A DNA stretch of 64,000 bases, taken from Maridesulfovibrio zosterae DSM 11974 (GTDB taxonomy: Bacteria; Desulfobacterota; Desulfovibrionia; Desulfovibrionales; Desulfovibrionaceae). Position numbers and translations under genes: made by a program. The notes beneath the pieces were generated by a model. That model saw only the letters and a list, made by a program, of their open reading frames with translations, was not told the DNA's origin and ran no database searches. Every line of letters starts with the position of its first letter. Position 1 is the first letter of the stretch. Location of the stretch: assembly GCF_000425265.1 (NCBI RefSeq), contig NZ_KE384343.1, positions 298,774 through 362,773 on the forward strand, in the 5' to 3' direction. Shown piece after piece: positions 48,041 to 56,875 of the stretch.

Positions 48041-48631
48041 ATGATGAAAAGAATACTATGTTTTGCTTTACTTTGTTTTATGTTTGCGGGGTGCAGCGCA
48101 GGTAAGACCCGCAGAGTCGACCTTGATGCTGAGATTATAAACGATCCTCAGGCTACTTCTGTTCAGGATTATAGAACTGTTGCTGATAAAATGGCTAGAT
48201 CGCTGTTGCAACTGCCGTTTATACATAAGGCTGAAACACCTCCGACAATAGCATTTATAGACGTTGAAAATAGATCAAACAAATATATCGATACCCGTGC
48301 CTTTCAGGAAAAAATACGCACACTTCTCTTAAAGAACTGTCGTGGTAAGATTTATTTTCTCGATCGTGCAGCTATCAAAGATATTTTAAAAGAGCGTAAG
48401 CTGAAAAGAAAAGGACAGGCTACAGCTTCATCTAAAGCTGGCGGTAAAATTCTGGGCGCAGATTATTTTCTTACAGGGTCAATTCATTCGATTACTACAC
48501 GCCAATCTGATGCGAGCACAGATTATATGCGCTACTCTTTTCGTCTAACCGATGCAGACAATTCTTTAATTGTCTGGGAAGATGATTATGAGTCACGTTC
48601 ACATACACAAAAATCATGGCTTGACCAGTAG
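48041..48631 (+). CDS. LpoB-like penicillin-binding protein activator lipoprotein
   Basis: About 196 residues. A signal peptide ends at a lipobox (MFAGC, Cys18). The body has the LpoB/CsgG-type fold pattern: TIAFIDVENRSNKYIDTR, FQEKIRTLLLKNC, GKIYFLDRAAIKDIL, GADYFLTGSIHSITT and YMRYSFRLTDADNSLIVWEDDYE. LpoB in enterobacteria is an outer-membrane lipoprotein that activates the peptidoglycan synthase PBP1b. It is the first gene of a six-gene run of envelope proteins; the COG3014-like gene starts 23 bases later. The start ATG at 48041 or 48044 is not resolved. Confidence 0.85.
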   Translation: MMKRILCFALLCFMFAGCSAGKTRRVDLDAEIINDPQATSVQDYRTVADKMARSLLQLPFIHKAETPPTIAFIDVENRSNKYIDTRAFQEKIRTLLLKNCRGKIYFLDRAAIKDILKERKLKRKGQATASSKAGGKILGADYFLTGSIHSITTRQSDASTDYMRYSFRLTDADNSLIVWEDDYESRSHTQKSWLDQ

Positions 48632-48654
48632 TCTTACCCGGGGAGGGATATATT

Positions 48655-50568
48655 ATGCGTTTTTCAAGATCGCAGATTGCTGCTGTCATAGTGATTATTT
48701 CTGTTTCCTTTTTGGTTCAGGCTTGTGTTTCAAGAAATGCCGGCCCACCGATTCAAACTACAATTAACAAAGAAAAACAGGATTGGCCGAAACCATCAGG
48801 TATTGAAGAGGCAATGGATTATGCTAAAATTCCCGCCAGCAGTAATGCTGTTGCCTATGACAAAAAATTAATTTCAAAGATTGATCAGGATTCAGCTGTC
48901 TGGGCTGATGTTTATTACTCTGATGCAATGATCGCCCGTGCTCCTAATGAGATGCTCAGGGATCTCTGGAAAGCCAGCAATCTGTCATATTCTCTCAGGG
49001 CACAGCAAAAGGGAGATAATGATTTTATTTTACCGCTGCTAAACAGAAGTATGCTTTATATCAGTGTCGGAGCTTACCACAATGCATTCAAACTTTTGCT
49101 GAATGCGAAGGGAGTAATGGATTCTGTTTTTCAGGAAGGTGGTGAACTCGGGGCTGAGCAGGAGAAAATCTTTAAAGGTGAACACTATGAAAAATCTCTG
49201 GCATGTTTCTATATGGGCATGCTTTTGTATATTCACGGTGACTATCAGAACGCCAGAGCAATGTTCTTAAGTGCCATAGAGGTTGACCGAGACAGTCTTC
49301 CTAACCGTGAGATTTTGCAGAAGTGGATCAAGAATAATGGTGCAGCATTAGGGCTGACCCTTGAAGAAACCACTGCTCTTTACCAATCTCTTGGCGATGA
49401 TAACCGTGTTGTTCATTACATGTTGGCCAGAACCCTCGTTCAACTTGGCGATTATGAAAATGCAAAAGTTGAACTCGATAAAATAGACAGCTATTGTAAA
49501 ATCCCTGATCATATGGTTTCCGATGCATGTGGTTCTTTTGGCAGTCGTTTAGTTAAGCAATATGATATCCAGCCAACCGGTAAAGATGAATTTGCTGATA
49601 TTGAACGCCTTGAAAAGGATAATCTGGTAGTTTTTGTTACAATGGGCCATGCGCCCACTAAGTATGTCGGTGGGCCTGAAGGCAATACTGACTATATAGC
49701 CCCCCGTCCATATCTTGAACGTCAGGCCGAAGTTTATGTGGATGGAAAACTTATTGGTGAGCCTTACCCTCTCTTCAACATGCTTCATCAGGCAACAAGT
49801 ACTTCCCGTTCTGTAAAAGATACTGTTCAGGGCGGCAAAGCTGCTGGAAAAATAGCAGCAGTTGTTGCAGCACGTTTTATTCCGTTCATTGGTGGAATTG
49901 TTTCTGACACCATAGAAAACAACTGGAGCATCGTAGCTGATACGAGACGCTGGGGAACTGCTCCCAATGAAGTGCAGGTTCTTTCGGCAAGAGTAGAACC
50001 GGGGCTTCATACGGTTACAGTTTTATTTTATGATATAAATGGTAAACCTTTGCCTCATTATGAGCAGACCCACTATTACGTTCCTGTTTCCAATGAGAAA
50101 GAAACTGTGTTGGTCAGCCGTGCTATTCGTGATAAAGGCAATGCTGTGAATGGTTTTTACTGTACTGAAGCTCGTTCAGTTAATGTAGAAAGTGGTGTGT
50201 TTGAATATATAGCAGGTGACCTGCTTAAAAATGATTTAGACCCTGATTCAGGACTAGATAAAGATGAAATGGTCGCAGTTGTTAAAGTAGAATTTGATGA
50301 CCCAGCTAAAACCAAGCAGTTTATAGAAACAGGTGCCATTAATCCGTGGCTTAATACCGAAGCTATGGAGCAGAGATTTGATGGTCAGTTTGAAGGAATC
50401 AGAGTTATCAAGGTCGCTGAAGCTAAAGTTCTTAGAAAAGGTAAATACTCAAAATGCAAAGTGACAAATGGTAAGCTTGAGGAGAATCAGGTATATTTTA
50501 TAACCATGAACAACTTACCTTTTGATGATATTATTGAGATTTCAAACCATAGCTTTGTCCAGAAATAG
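48655..50568 (+). CDS. COG3014-like TPR lipoprotein, 637 aa
   Basis: A signal peptide ends at Cys24 (FLVQAC). Residues about 90-320 are helical with TPR-like pairs (AYHNAFKLLLNAKGVMD, CFYMGMLLYIHGDYQNARAMF, YMLARTLVQLGDYENAKVEL). The C-terminal half has a beta-rich part with RPYLERQAEVYVDGKLIGEP, a glycine/alanine stretch (GKAAGKIAAVVAARFIPFIGG) and LHTVTVLFYDING. Proteins of this type are found next to LpoB homologues. The alanine-rich helix could insert into or associate with a membrane. AGGGAG precedes the ATG. Confidence 0.78.
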   Translation: MRFSRSQIAAVIVIISVSFLVQACVSRNAGPPIQTTINKEKQDWPKPSGIEEAMDYAKIPASSNAVAYDKKLISKIDQDSAVWADVYYSDAMIARAPNEMLRDLWKASNLSYSLRAQQKGDNDFILPLLNRSMLYISVGAYHNAFKLLLNAKGVMDSVFQEGGELGAEQEKIFKGEHYEKSLACFYMGMLLYIHGDYQNARAMFLSAIEVDRDSLPNREILQKWIKNNGAALGLTLEETTALYQSLGDDNRVVHYMLARTLVQLGDYENAKVELDKIDSYCKIPDHMVSDACGSFGSRLVKQYDIQPTGKDEFADIERLEKDNLVVFVTMGHAPTKYVGGPEGNTDYIAPRPYLERQAEVYVDGKLIGEPYPLFNMLHQATSTSRSVKDTVQGGKAAGKIAAVVAARFIPFIGGIVSDTIENNWSIVADTRRWGTAPNEVQVLSARVEPGLHTVTVLFYDINGKPLPHYEQTHYYVPVSNEKETVLVSRAIRDKGNAVNGFYCTEARSVNVESGVFEYIAGDLLKNDLDPDSGLDKDEMVAVVKVEFDDPAKTKQFIETGAINPWLNTEAMEQRFDGQFEGIRVIKVAEAKVLRKGKYSKCKVTNGKLEENQVYFITMNNLPFDDIIEISNHSFVQK

Positions 50569-50594
50569 TACTCATTGCGCAGGAGAATATACCA

Positions 50595-51050
50595 ATGAAC
50601 AGAAGACATTTTCTTAAAATTATAACAGGAACTTTAGTTGCGGGAACAAGCGTTATTGCCGGTTGTTCCCACAAACCTACTAAATATTTTGTTAATCCAT
50701 ATGTGGCAAAAAGCCTGAATCCGCCGGAGATTAAGCATTGTTTTACAACTATAGGTCATAAGCCCGGTACAAAGCCTTTTATCCATGGCGGCACATGTTG
50801 CTGCACCCCTACTCCTGAATTGATGGAACAGTATCACGCTGATGGATTCCTTCTTGATATGGATGTTAACGCTCTTATTGCAGAGTATGAGGAGCGGGGA
50901 ATAATTCTTGAACATGATGATGGATGGCAGTGTAATAATATGTGTGACTCCGGTCCTCATCTTGTTTTTGGTGGTAAATGTATGGTCCCCCCGACTATTG
51001 GGACCCAAAACTACGAAAATGTTATCGTAGGCAAGAAACCTAAAGTCTAG
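50595..51050 (+). CDS. Tat-type Cys-rich lipoprotein, 151 aa
   Basis: The N-terminus NRRHFLKI is a twin-arginine motif, followed by a hydrophobic stretch and a lipobox (IAGC, Cys24), so a folded, possibly cofactor-containing protein may be exported by Tat and lipidated. The mature part has eight cysteine/histidine-rich positions: KHCFTTIGH, GGTCCCTPTPE, WQCNNMCDSGPH and GGKCM. Three adjacent cysteines are unusual and suggest a metal cluster or disulfide network. I do not recognise a family. It lies in the middle of the lipoprotein operon, 26 bases after the COG3014-like gene. Confidence 0.72.
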   Translation: MNRRHFLKIITGTLVAGTSVIAGCSHKPTKYFVNPYVAKSLNPPEIKHCFTTIGHKPGTKPFIHGGTCCCTPTPELMEQYHADGFLLDMDVNALIAEYEERGIILEHDDGWQCNNMCDSGPHLVFGGKCMVPPTIGTQNYENVIVGKKPKV

Positions 51051-51065
51051 GTTGGAGGTGTATAT

Positions 51066-51521
51066 ATGAGATCTATTTTACTTTTACTTATGCTTGCTGC
51101 AGTCTTAGCTGTTTCTGCGTGTAGTCCTGCTGTTGCTCCTGTTGGAAATTATGATTCTGTTGCGTCGCAAAAAGAAAATAAAATACTTTATCTGAGAAGG
51201 GACGGTCTGATTGGAAGCCAGTATGCAACTCTAAATCGTTATCTTAAAGTTGTAAGAAATTTTTCTAAGTATGACGAGAATGGGTTATTTAAGGTTGTTG
51301 TTGTTTTTAACAATGATCGTTACGAGGATTCACGTAAAAATTTGAATTGTGATGTACAGTTTGTTTTTCTTGATGAAGATGGAATTGAATTGGAAAAAAC
51401 AAACTGGCAACCTTATATGTTTCCTTCCGGTCAGGATATAACTATTAAAGAGGTTTCACTTAATCCTGATGCAAGGGACTACAAAATTTATGTTAGAGAG
51501 CCCCGTGATTCCACATGGTAG
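51066..51521 (+). CDS. YcfL-like (DUF1425) lipoprotein
   Basis: A signal peptide ends at a lipobox (VSAC, Cys19). The 130-residue mature domain is beta-rich: NRYLKVVRNFSKYDENGLFK, VVVVFNNDRYEDSRKN, DVQFVFLDEDGIELE and NPDARDYKIYVRE. In E. coli ycfL lies beside lpoB (ycfM), and this juxtaposition here supports both names. GGAGG precedes the ATG, and the start is 15 bases after the preceding gene. Confidence 0.8.
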   Translation: MRSILLLLMLAAVLAVSACSPAVAPVGNYDSVASQKENKILYLRRDGLIGSQYATLNRYLKVVRNFSKYDENGLFKVVVVFNNDRYEDSRKNLNCDVQFVFLDEDGIELEKTNWQPYMFPSGQDITIKEVSLNPDARDYKIYVREPRDSTW

Positions 51522-51538
51522 TTTGAACCAAGGAGGGG

Positions 51539-52534
51539 ATGATGTTAAAATCAATTAAGGTAATTATATTAGTGTGTTTAGTGCTGACTATGGTTGGTCA
51601 AATTGCATTTGCAGGTGATTTGATGAATCCGACAAGTTTTGATCACAAGGATCGGGGGCAGCACTTTGAGGCGCTTGGCCCTAGTACAAGTTTGCGTATT
51701 GCATTAAAATCTTTGAATGATAACCAGCTTGTCAATACTCCTTACGGACATGTCGAGGGGGGAAAGACTGTTGTTACAAAGCAGGGTACTGCAACTGATC
51801 CAGAGCGTTATAATACCAGTCGTGACAATATAGGGACAAGTGTTAAGTTACGGGAAATGTTGTCCTATAAGCTATCTTCACTCCCTTTTATTGAGTTGAT
51901 TGAGCGAGATAATGTGAACTCGATTGTTCGAGAACTGGAGTTCGCTGAAAACAATAAATATGTTAAGAAAGATACCTTGAATGAAGTCGGCCTTGAAATG
52001 CCGCAGTTCTTTATCAAGGCATTTTTTACAGCTAATGAAGGTCCATGCCGGGAAGATGACTCAGCTGAGGAAGAAGCCTGGGGGAATGATGATGAACTTA
52101 AAATGCCCAAAAGGCCATATCGGCTTATGTTACGCTTCTATGATATTAAGACATCTAAAATTGTCTACATAACATGTGGAAGCGGAGTTATTATCAAGGA
52201 TGCAATCGACCGGTCTGTAGAAGATTTTAAGAAACATAAATATCTGTTTTATCCAGAGATGAGAGCTAGAAGTGTCTCTGGTGGGATCATAAATATTGAT
52301 CATGGTCAGAAATCAGGTATGACAGCTGGAGTAAAGTTTCTGTTAGTCCGCCATTCCGGTCCACTCAAATCACTTAAGATGGATGATAATCCGGAAATTG
52401 TTGCTTTATGTGAAGTTCAGAATTCAAATTCTGATGGTTGTAAAGCTGAGATTATAGAAAAATATGAAGGCTATGAACCTGAAAAAGGTGATCTGGTTGT
52501 TTTCAGCCATCCTGTAGTTCGCGAGTGGGATTAA
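51539..52534 (+). CDS. CsgG/LpoB-like exported protein, 331 aa
   Basis: A signal peptide (cleaved near AFAGD, no lipobox) is followed by a domain with LREMLSYKLSSLPFIELIERDNVNSIVRE, split by typical spacing, and RLMLRFYDIKTSKIVYITCGSGVII; this resembles the CsgG-type anticodon-binding-like fold. The C-terminal 100 residues carry GGIINIDHGQKSGMTAGVKFLLVR and GDLVVFSHPVV, a beta domain often found at the end of such proteins. It lacks the lipobox and may be periplasmic. It is the fifth gene of the run; AGGAGG precedes the ATG at 51539. Confidence 0.75.
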   Translation: MMLKSIKVIILVCLVLTMVGQIAFAGDLMNPTSFDHKDRGQHFEALGPSTSLRIALKSLNDNQLVNTPYGHVEGGKTVVTKQGTATDPERYNTSRDNIGTSVKLREMLSYKLSSLPFIELIERDNVNSIVRELEFAENNKYVKKDTLNEVGLEMPQFFIKAFFTANEGPCREDDSAEEEAWGNDDELKMPKRPYRLMLRFYDIKTSKIVYITCGSGVIIKDAIDRSVEDFKKHKYLFYPEMRARSVSGGIINIDHGQKSGMTAGVKFLLVRHSGPLKSLKMDDNPEIVALCEVQNSNSDGCKAEIIEKYEGYEPEKGDLVVFSHPVVREWD

Positions 52535-52550
52535 AAATACAAGATAAGTT

Positions 52551-53933
52551 ATGACCGAAAAAGCTCTCTCACTATTTGTTTTGTTAACACTCCTCGTTTC
52601 TGGTGGATGTATCCGCCAGAAACGAGGAGATGTTTTTGATTCAATGGTTGATAAATTCGGTACCATGGATGCTTCCGATGGTATGGATGAAGTTGAACTT
52701 GATGAAAATGATTTTTTTCAGAATGCTATGACCCTATACGAACAGGGACACTATCTGGAAGCGCAAAAGAAATTTGCTATTTTCAAGAATAAATTTCCGT
52801 ACAGCTCAATGATTCCGGCTTCTGTATTTTTTCAAGGTGAATGTTTTTTTAATTCTAAAGTTTATATTCAGGCATCACGTTACTACCATTCGCTGATACA
52901 TACCTATCCGTATTCGTCCTATGTGCCGCAGGCTAAAATTAAGGATGGCATAAGTATGTACATGATAGGAAAAAACCGAAAGGCTGACGCTCTTTTCAAG
53001 AACGTTATCCGTGACTATCCAGACACTAAATTTTCCAAATCAGCTTCTTTTGCATTAAATGGCAAAATTCATGAAGCTGAAGCGCTTGTCTCCGGAGTAA
53101 CAATTGAGCCGGAAATTGTTGTTGAACATAATATTTTTACAAAGACTGTTGGTACGCTTCCGGTCAATGTAAATGAAGTTAGCCCAAAATCTCAATGTGT
53201 TTCCACATATCCGAATCGCTACTTAATTGTCATCGCCAATTCTGAGTATAAATATTATGGGAACCTTAGTTATGTGAATAATGATGTGACCGTACTACAA
53301 GAGTTGGGTACTTGTTATTTGGGAGTTCCTGAGCAGAATATAGTTGTAAACAGAAACACAACTTTTTCAGAACTAAAACGCATCTTTACTCATCTCAATA
53401 ATATTGTCCGGCAGAAAGATTCGATTGTTTTTGTATATTATACCGGCCATGGAATTGAGGATCAGCTGGGAAATCCATATTTAGTCCCTGTTGACGCATC
53501 CTTAAAAGGTGAAATGGACTTGAATGATAGTACTATCCCGTTAACATTTGTGCAGGGGCAGCTAGACAGGCTTAATGTCAGGAGTAAAGTTTTTATTTGG
53601 GATGCTTGCCGGGTAGATGTTCCATGGAAATTGATTCATGTGAATCGACGGATAAATACTGATATAGCAGGTGACAGTACATATATTTTTGCTACATCAT
53701 CAGGGAATACAAGTAATATTTCGAAACAAAAATCCATTTCAGCTTTTTTGGACTCGCTGTGGGAACTGGCAAGGGCTGGAACAGCTAATTTTGATCTGGA
53801 TTCAAGTGGTTATGTCGAGTTGATGGAAATTAAGGATTCGTTAGAGTCGCGCTTGCGAAGAACAACAGTTGATTCCCGGCAGAAATTAGAGATTAGAGGG
53901 ATAACTAGTGCTAAGATTTTTCCTGTTCAATAG
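52551..53933 (+). CDS. Lipoprotein with TPR repeats and a caspase-like peptidase domain
   Basis: A signal peptide ends at Cys20 (VSGGC). Residues about 55-180 are TPR-like (FFQNAMTLYEQGHYLEAQKKF, FFNSKVYIQASRYYHSLIHTYP, DALFKNVIRDYPDTKF), like YbgF/BamD-type proteins. Residues about 220-455 form a C14 caspase domain: RYLIVIANSEY, catalytic H300 in YYTGHGIED, and catalytic C353 in FIWDACRVD. Both catalytic residues are intact. A caspase-like protease tethered by a lipid anchor in the envelope would act outside the cytoplasm. It ends the operon; a terminator follows. Confidence 0.85.
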   Translation: MTEKALSLFVLLTLLVSGGCIRQKRGDVFDSMVDKFGTMDASDGMDEVELDENDFFQNAMTLYEQGHYLEAQKKFAIFKNKFPYSSMIPASVFFQGECFFNSKVYIQASRYYHSLIHTYPYSSYVPQAKIKDGISMYMIGKNRKADALFKNVIRDYPDTKFSKSASFALNGKIHEAEALVSGVTIEPEIVVEHNIFTKTVGTLPVNVNEVSPKSQCVSTYPNRYLIVIANSEYKYYGNLSYVNNDVTVLQELGTCYLGVPEQNIVVNRNTTFSELKRIFTHLNNIVRQKDSIVFVYYTGHGIEDQLGNPYLVPVDASLKGEMDLNDSTIPLTFVQGQLDRLNVRSKVFIWDACRVDVPWKLIHVNRRINTDIAGDSTYIFATSSGNTSNISKQKSISAFLDSLWELARAGTANFDLDSSGYVELMEIKDSLESRLRRTTVDSRQKLEIRGITSAKIFPVQ

Positions 53934-53952
53934 TTAAAAAACAAGAGTTGTT

Positions 53953-53990
53953 AAAATGGCCGGCGTCGACAGGGTGCTGGCCATTTTTTT
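53953..53990 (+). terminator. Intrinsic terminator of the lipoprotein operon
   Basis: AAAATGGCC-x-GC pairs with GTGCTGGCCATTTT (one mismatch) and is followed by seven Ts. It begins 20 bases after the caspase gene stop. Confidence 0.9.
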
Positions 53991-54089
53991 ATTCTATTAT
54001 AAATATCAAGTTATAATTTTTTTTTATTTTTTTTATAAATAAAATCTATTATGCTTTTATAAGATTTAATCACAATTTTAGGAGTCCCC

Positions 54090-55232
54090 GTGCAAAATCT
54101 TCTCGTTGTATCAAATAACAATAAGATAACTAGTTCATTAGTAAATTTATTTGATAATGAATATTGTATCTGTGTTGCTGAGAATGATTTTGATGGTATT
54201 CTAGATGTTACAGGCGACAAATGTCCTGATAAAATAATTGTGGATTGTAAAGACTATGCAGAAGTCAAAGATGTGTTGTTAAAATTAAAAGAAAGTTTTG
54301 ATGAATCAAATATTATAGTTATGTCTTCTTTTTTAAGCACAGAAGATAAGTCTGAAATTGAGTCTAATTTAAATTTAGACTTAATAATAAAGCCATGTAA
54401 CCGTAATCAGCTCTTAAGTTTATTAAAAAAAAGTAAAAAAAATATACAAAAAAAAATAGATAAGCGAATTATTCATGTAATTGTCAATTCTTATAGCTCA
54501 AAGAATGTTGTTTTATACAGGTGTTATAATAGAATAATATCTTTAGCTGGTAAGTTACGTCCTTTTTACTCTATAGATTTTGAGTATATATATGATTTAA
54601 TAGCTTATTATATTTTTGTCATTACTACTTTGGAAGACCATATGATGATGGATTTGTTATCTGGCGCAAATACTAAAAAAGAAGCGATTCCATTTCTTAT
54701 TGAGCAGCTAGAGAAAATGAGAGATTTTGGCGATAGGCAATTCGTTGATTTCGACTCTTCTTCTATTTTAGAAATGCTTTATATTAGTAAGAGATATAAT
54801 GGAAAAGGTTTGCCGAATGATGATGTTGCTGGAAAAAAATTGCCGTTCGCAGCGCGACTTTTACATTTATTATTTGATTTTCATTATTTGCAAGAGAAAG
54901 GAAAAAGTGTTGGCGAGAGTGTTTATATATTAAATAAACGGTCAGGATGGTATGATGATGAAATTTTAATAAAAATTAACGAGGCCTTAGGGGAAGAAGC
55001 CTGTTCTTACGAGCGTGAAGTTTTCCCGCTTGGGCTGGAAGCTGAAATGGTACTTGCACAGAATTTATATGGAACGGTCAAAGGTAAAAAAGTTTTAGTT
55101 ATCAAGAAGGGGGATACCTTAACAGCTAAAAATATAGATTATATTCATAAACATGGACATGATATTCTTGACGTAACTGAGCCTATTTTAATTCGTGAAA
55201 AGGTTGTTTTAGGCGATAAAAAAAATGCTTAA
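54090..55232 (+). CDS. Degenerate receiver / HD-GYP-like signalling protein, 380 aa
   Basis: The N-terminal 115 residues have a receiver-like pattern (LLVVSNNNKITSSLVNLF, KIIVDCKDY with a possible phosphoacceptor Asp, LIIKPCN with the lysine), but the usual acidic pair is replaced by Asn. The middle and C-terminus resemble an HD-GYP domain without its catalytic residues: RYNGKGLPNDDVAGKKLPFAAR corresponds to the HE-x-GSGYP-loop, yet no HD or HH motif is visible. A pseudoenzyme is inferred. GTG start with AGGAG five bases upstream. The last bases overlap the next gene by eight, so translation is coupled. Confidence 0.7.
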   Translation: MQNLLVVSNNNKITSSLVNLFDNEYCICVAENDFDGILDVTGDKCPDKIIVDCKDYAEVKDVLLKLKESFDESNIIVMSSFLSTEDKSEIESNLNLDLIIKPCNRNQLLSLLKKSKKNIQKKIDKRIIHVIVNSYSSKNVVLYRCYNRIISLAGKLRPFYSIDFEYIYDLIAYYIFVITTLEDHMMMDLLSGANTKKEAIPFLIEQLEKMRDFGDRQFVDFDSSSILEMLYISKRYNGKGLPNDDVAGKKLPFAARLLHLLFDFHYLQEKGKSVGESVYILNKRSGWYDDEILIKINEALGEEACSYEREVFPLGLEAEMVLAQNLYGTVKGKKVLVIKKGDTLTAKNIDYIHKHGHDILDVTEPILIREKVVLGDKKNA

Positions 55233-56460
55233 AAAAGTATCAGTTAAGAGACTCAAAGTTGGGTTACATATTCACTTAAAAGATATTCCCTGGTTTAAAC
55301 ATTCTTTTTTTCGTTCAAATTTCAAAATTAAAAAATCACAGGAAATAGACGAAGTACAGGGAATCGGTTGTGAATATGTATACTACGACCCTCAAAGAAG
55401 TGATTGTGAACCGTTACAGGTGGATGCAAAAGTCAAACCTGTCAGTAAAACGGTTAATAGGCGTGATATAAAGAAGAAAAAGTCTTCTGAATTACGCAAA
55501 CGCAAAGATGCATATATAAATACAGAAAAAAAGTTCCTCTCGTCTGCGAAGCAGGCAAATAGAATTATGCGAGGCGTTTTAAATGGGCAGATTTCCTTTT
55601 GTGAAGAAGCGCAGGAAATGGCTCATGAATTTGCAAGCTTTTTTTTAAAAGATATTCACACCACTCTTAATTTAATAAATCTTTCTGCTTCTGACGATGA
55701 GGCTTTATATTTTCATTCGCTTAATGTCTCAATTCTTTCTTGTATGCTTGGCCGGGAGGTAGGCATTAATGACAGTGATATGCATACTCTGGCATTTGGT
55801 GCTTTAATGCATGATATAGGGAAGGCGAAAATTCCTAAGAAAATTTTGTATAAGCCATCTGTGCTGACTAAGCCTGAGTTAGAGATGGTTAAAAGACATC
55901 CCTTATACGGGGTCGGTCTTCTGTCAGGAATGAAATCTGTAAATAAAGATGTAATGAAGATTATTTATCATCATCATGTCCGTAATGGCCCCAGTGGATA
56001 TCCGGAAGGAATCAGTTTTAAATCAATTGGTCTATTGCCAAAAATTGTTGCCATTGTCGATTTATATGACAACCTTATCAACCATAGAGTTGTAGAGAAG
56101 GTCCTTACTCCTCATCAGGCTCTGGCGAATCTTTATAAAAGTAATGCCAAGTTGCTGGATGAGAAAATTTTAGCTCATTTTATAAGAATGCTTGGTGTTT
56201 ATCCTCCCGGATCACTATGCGAATTAGATAGCGGTGAGATTGCAATGGTTGTCAGTATCGGCGATAATCCTCTATTACCGGATGTTATTATTTACGACCA
56301 GAATATTCCAAAAAATGAAGCTATGATTCTCAGGCTTGGAGCAGACATTGATTCTAAGGTTGAACGCATTGTTTCACGTAAAGATTTAACTGAAGACCAG
56401 CTACAATATTTATCTCCTAAATCCAAAATAGGGTACTATGTTGACTCTAAATCTAATTAG
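55225..56460 (+). CDS. HD-GYP domain cyclic-di-GMP phosphodiesterase
   Basis: The 411-residue protein starts with a DUF3391-like N-terminal domain (VSVKRLKVGLHIHLKD, then HSFFRSNFKIKK). The HD-GYP domain (about 170-330) is catalytically intact: HSLNVSILSCML, ALMHDIGKAKIP, EMVKRHPLYGVGLL, YHHHVRNGPSGYPEG. It should hydrolyse cyclic di-GMP in the cytoplasm. It overlaps the preceding degenerate HD-GYP-like protein by eight bases and is followed 13 bases later by a hemerythrin, suggesting an oxygen-sensing or oxygen-tuned module. Confidence 0.92.
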   Translation: MLKKVSVKRLKVGLHIHLKDIPWFKHSFFRSNFKIKKSQEIDEVQGIGCEYVYYDPQRSDCEPLQVDAKVKPVSKTVNRRDIKKKKSSELRKRKDAYINTEKKFLSSAKQANRIMRGVLNGQISFCEEAQEMAHEFASFFLKDIHTTLNLINLSASDDEALYFHSLNVSILSCMLGREVGINDSDMHTLAFGALMHDIGKAKIPKKILYKPSVLTKPELEMVKRHPLYGVGLLSGMKSVNKDVMKIIYHHHVRNGPSGYPEGISFKSIGLLPKIVAIVDLYDNLINHRVVEKVLTPHQALANLYKSNAKLLDEKILAHFIRMLGVYPPGSLCELDSGEIAMVVSIGDNPLLPDVIIYDQNIPKNEAMILRLGADIDSKVERIVSRKDLTEDQLQYLSPKSKIGYYVDSKSN

Positions 56461-56473
56461 GTAGGATCACGCA

Positions 56474-56875
56474 ATGTACAGAATTAAATGGAATGATAAA
56501 TATTCAACTGGGAATGTCGAGATAGATAAACAGCATATGCAACTTTTTGAGATATTCAATGAATATCTTGCTGAGAAAAAAAAGAGATCCAGCTTAAAAT
56601 ATTTAATATTATCTATCGACTTACTTGGATATTGCCAGGAACATTTTAAAACAGAAGAGCAGCTAATGCTGAGTGCTAACTATCCATTCTTTGAAGAACA
56701 CAAATCTGAACATGCAAATATTTATGCTGCCGTAGAGAACTTAGTTAATAAAGTCTATAATGGCGATAGTATTGATGATGTCGCAGCAGATGAGTTTCTT
56801 TTCTCATGGGTTGAACAACATATAGTTAAAAAAGATTGTGATGTTATCGAGTGGATAAACAATGGTCGTATATAG
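56474..56875 (+). CDS. Bacteriohemerythrin
   Basis: The 133-residue protein has all ligands of the non-heme di-iron oxygen-binding site: H21 (IDKQH), H57 and E61 (EHFKTEE), H76 and H80 (EEHKSEH), H116 and D121 (QHIVKKDCD). Hemerythrins bind O2 and can deliver or sense it. Here it lies directly behind the HD-GYP gene and is probably cotranscribed, so it may report oxygen to the signalling pair. No extra domain is fused. Confidence 0.93.
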   Translation: MYRIKWNDKYSTGNVEIDKQHMQLFEIFNEYLAEKKKRSSLKYLILSIDLLGYCQEHFKTEEQLMLSANYPFFEEHKSEHANIYAAVENLVNKVYNGDSIDDVAADEFLFSWVEQHIVKKDCDVIEWINNGRI

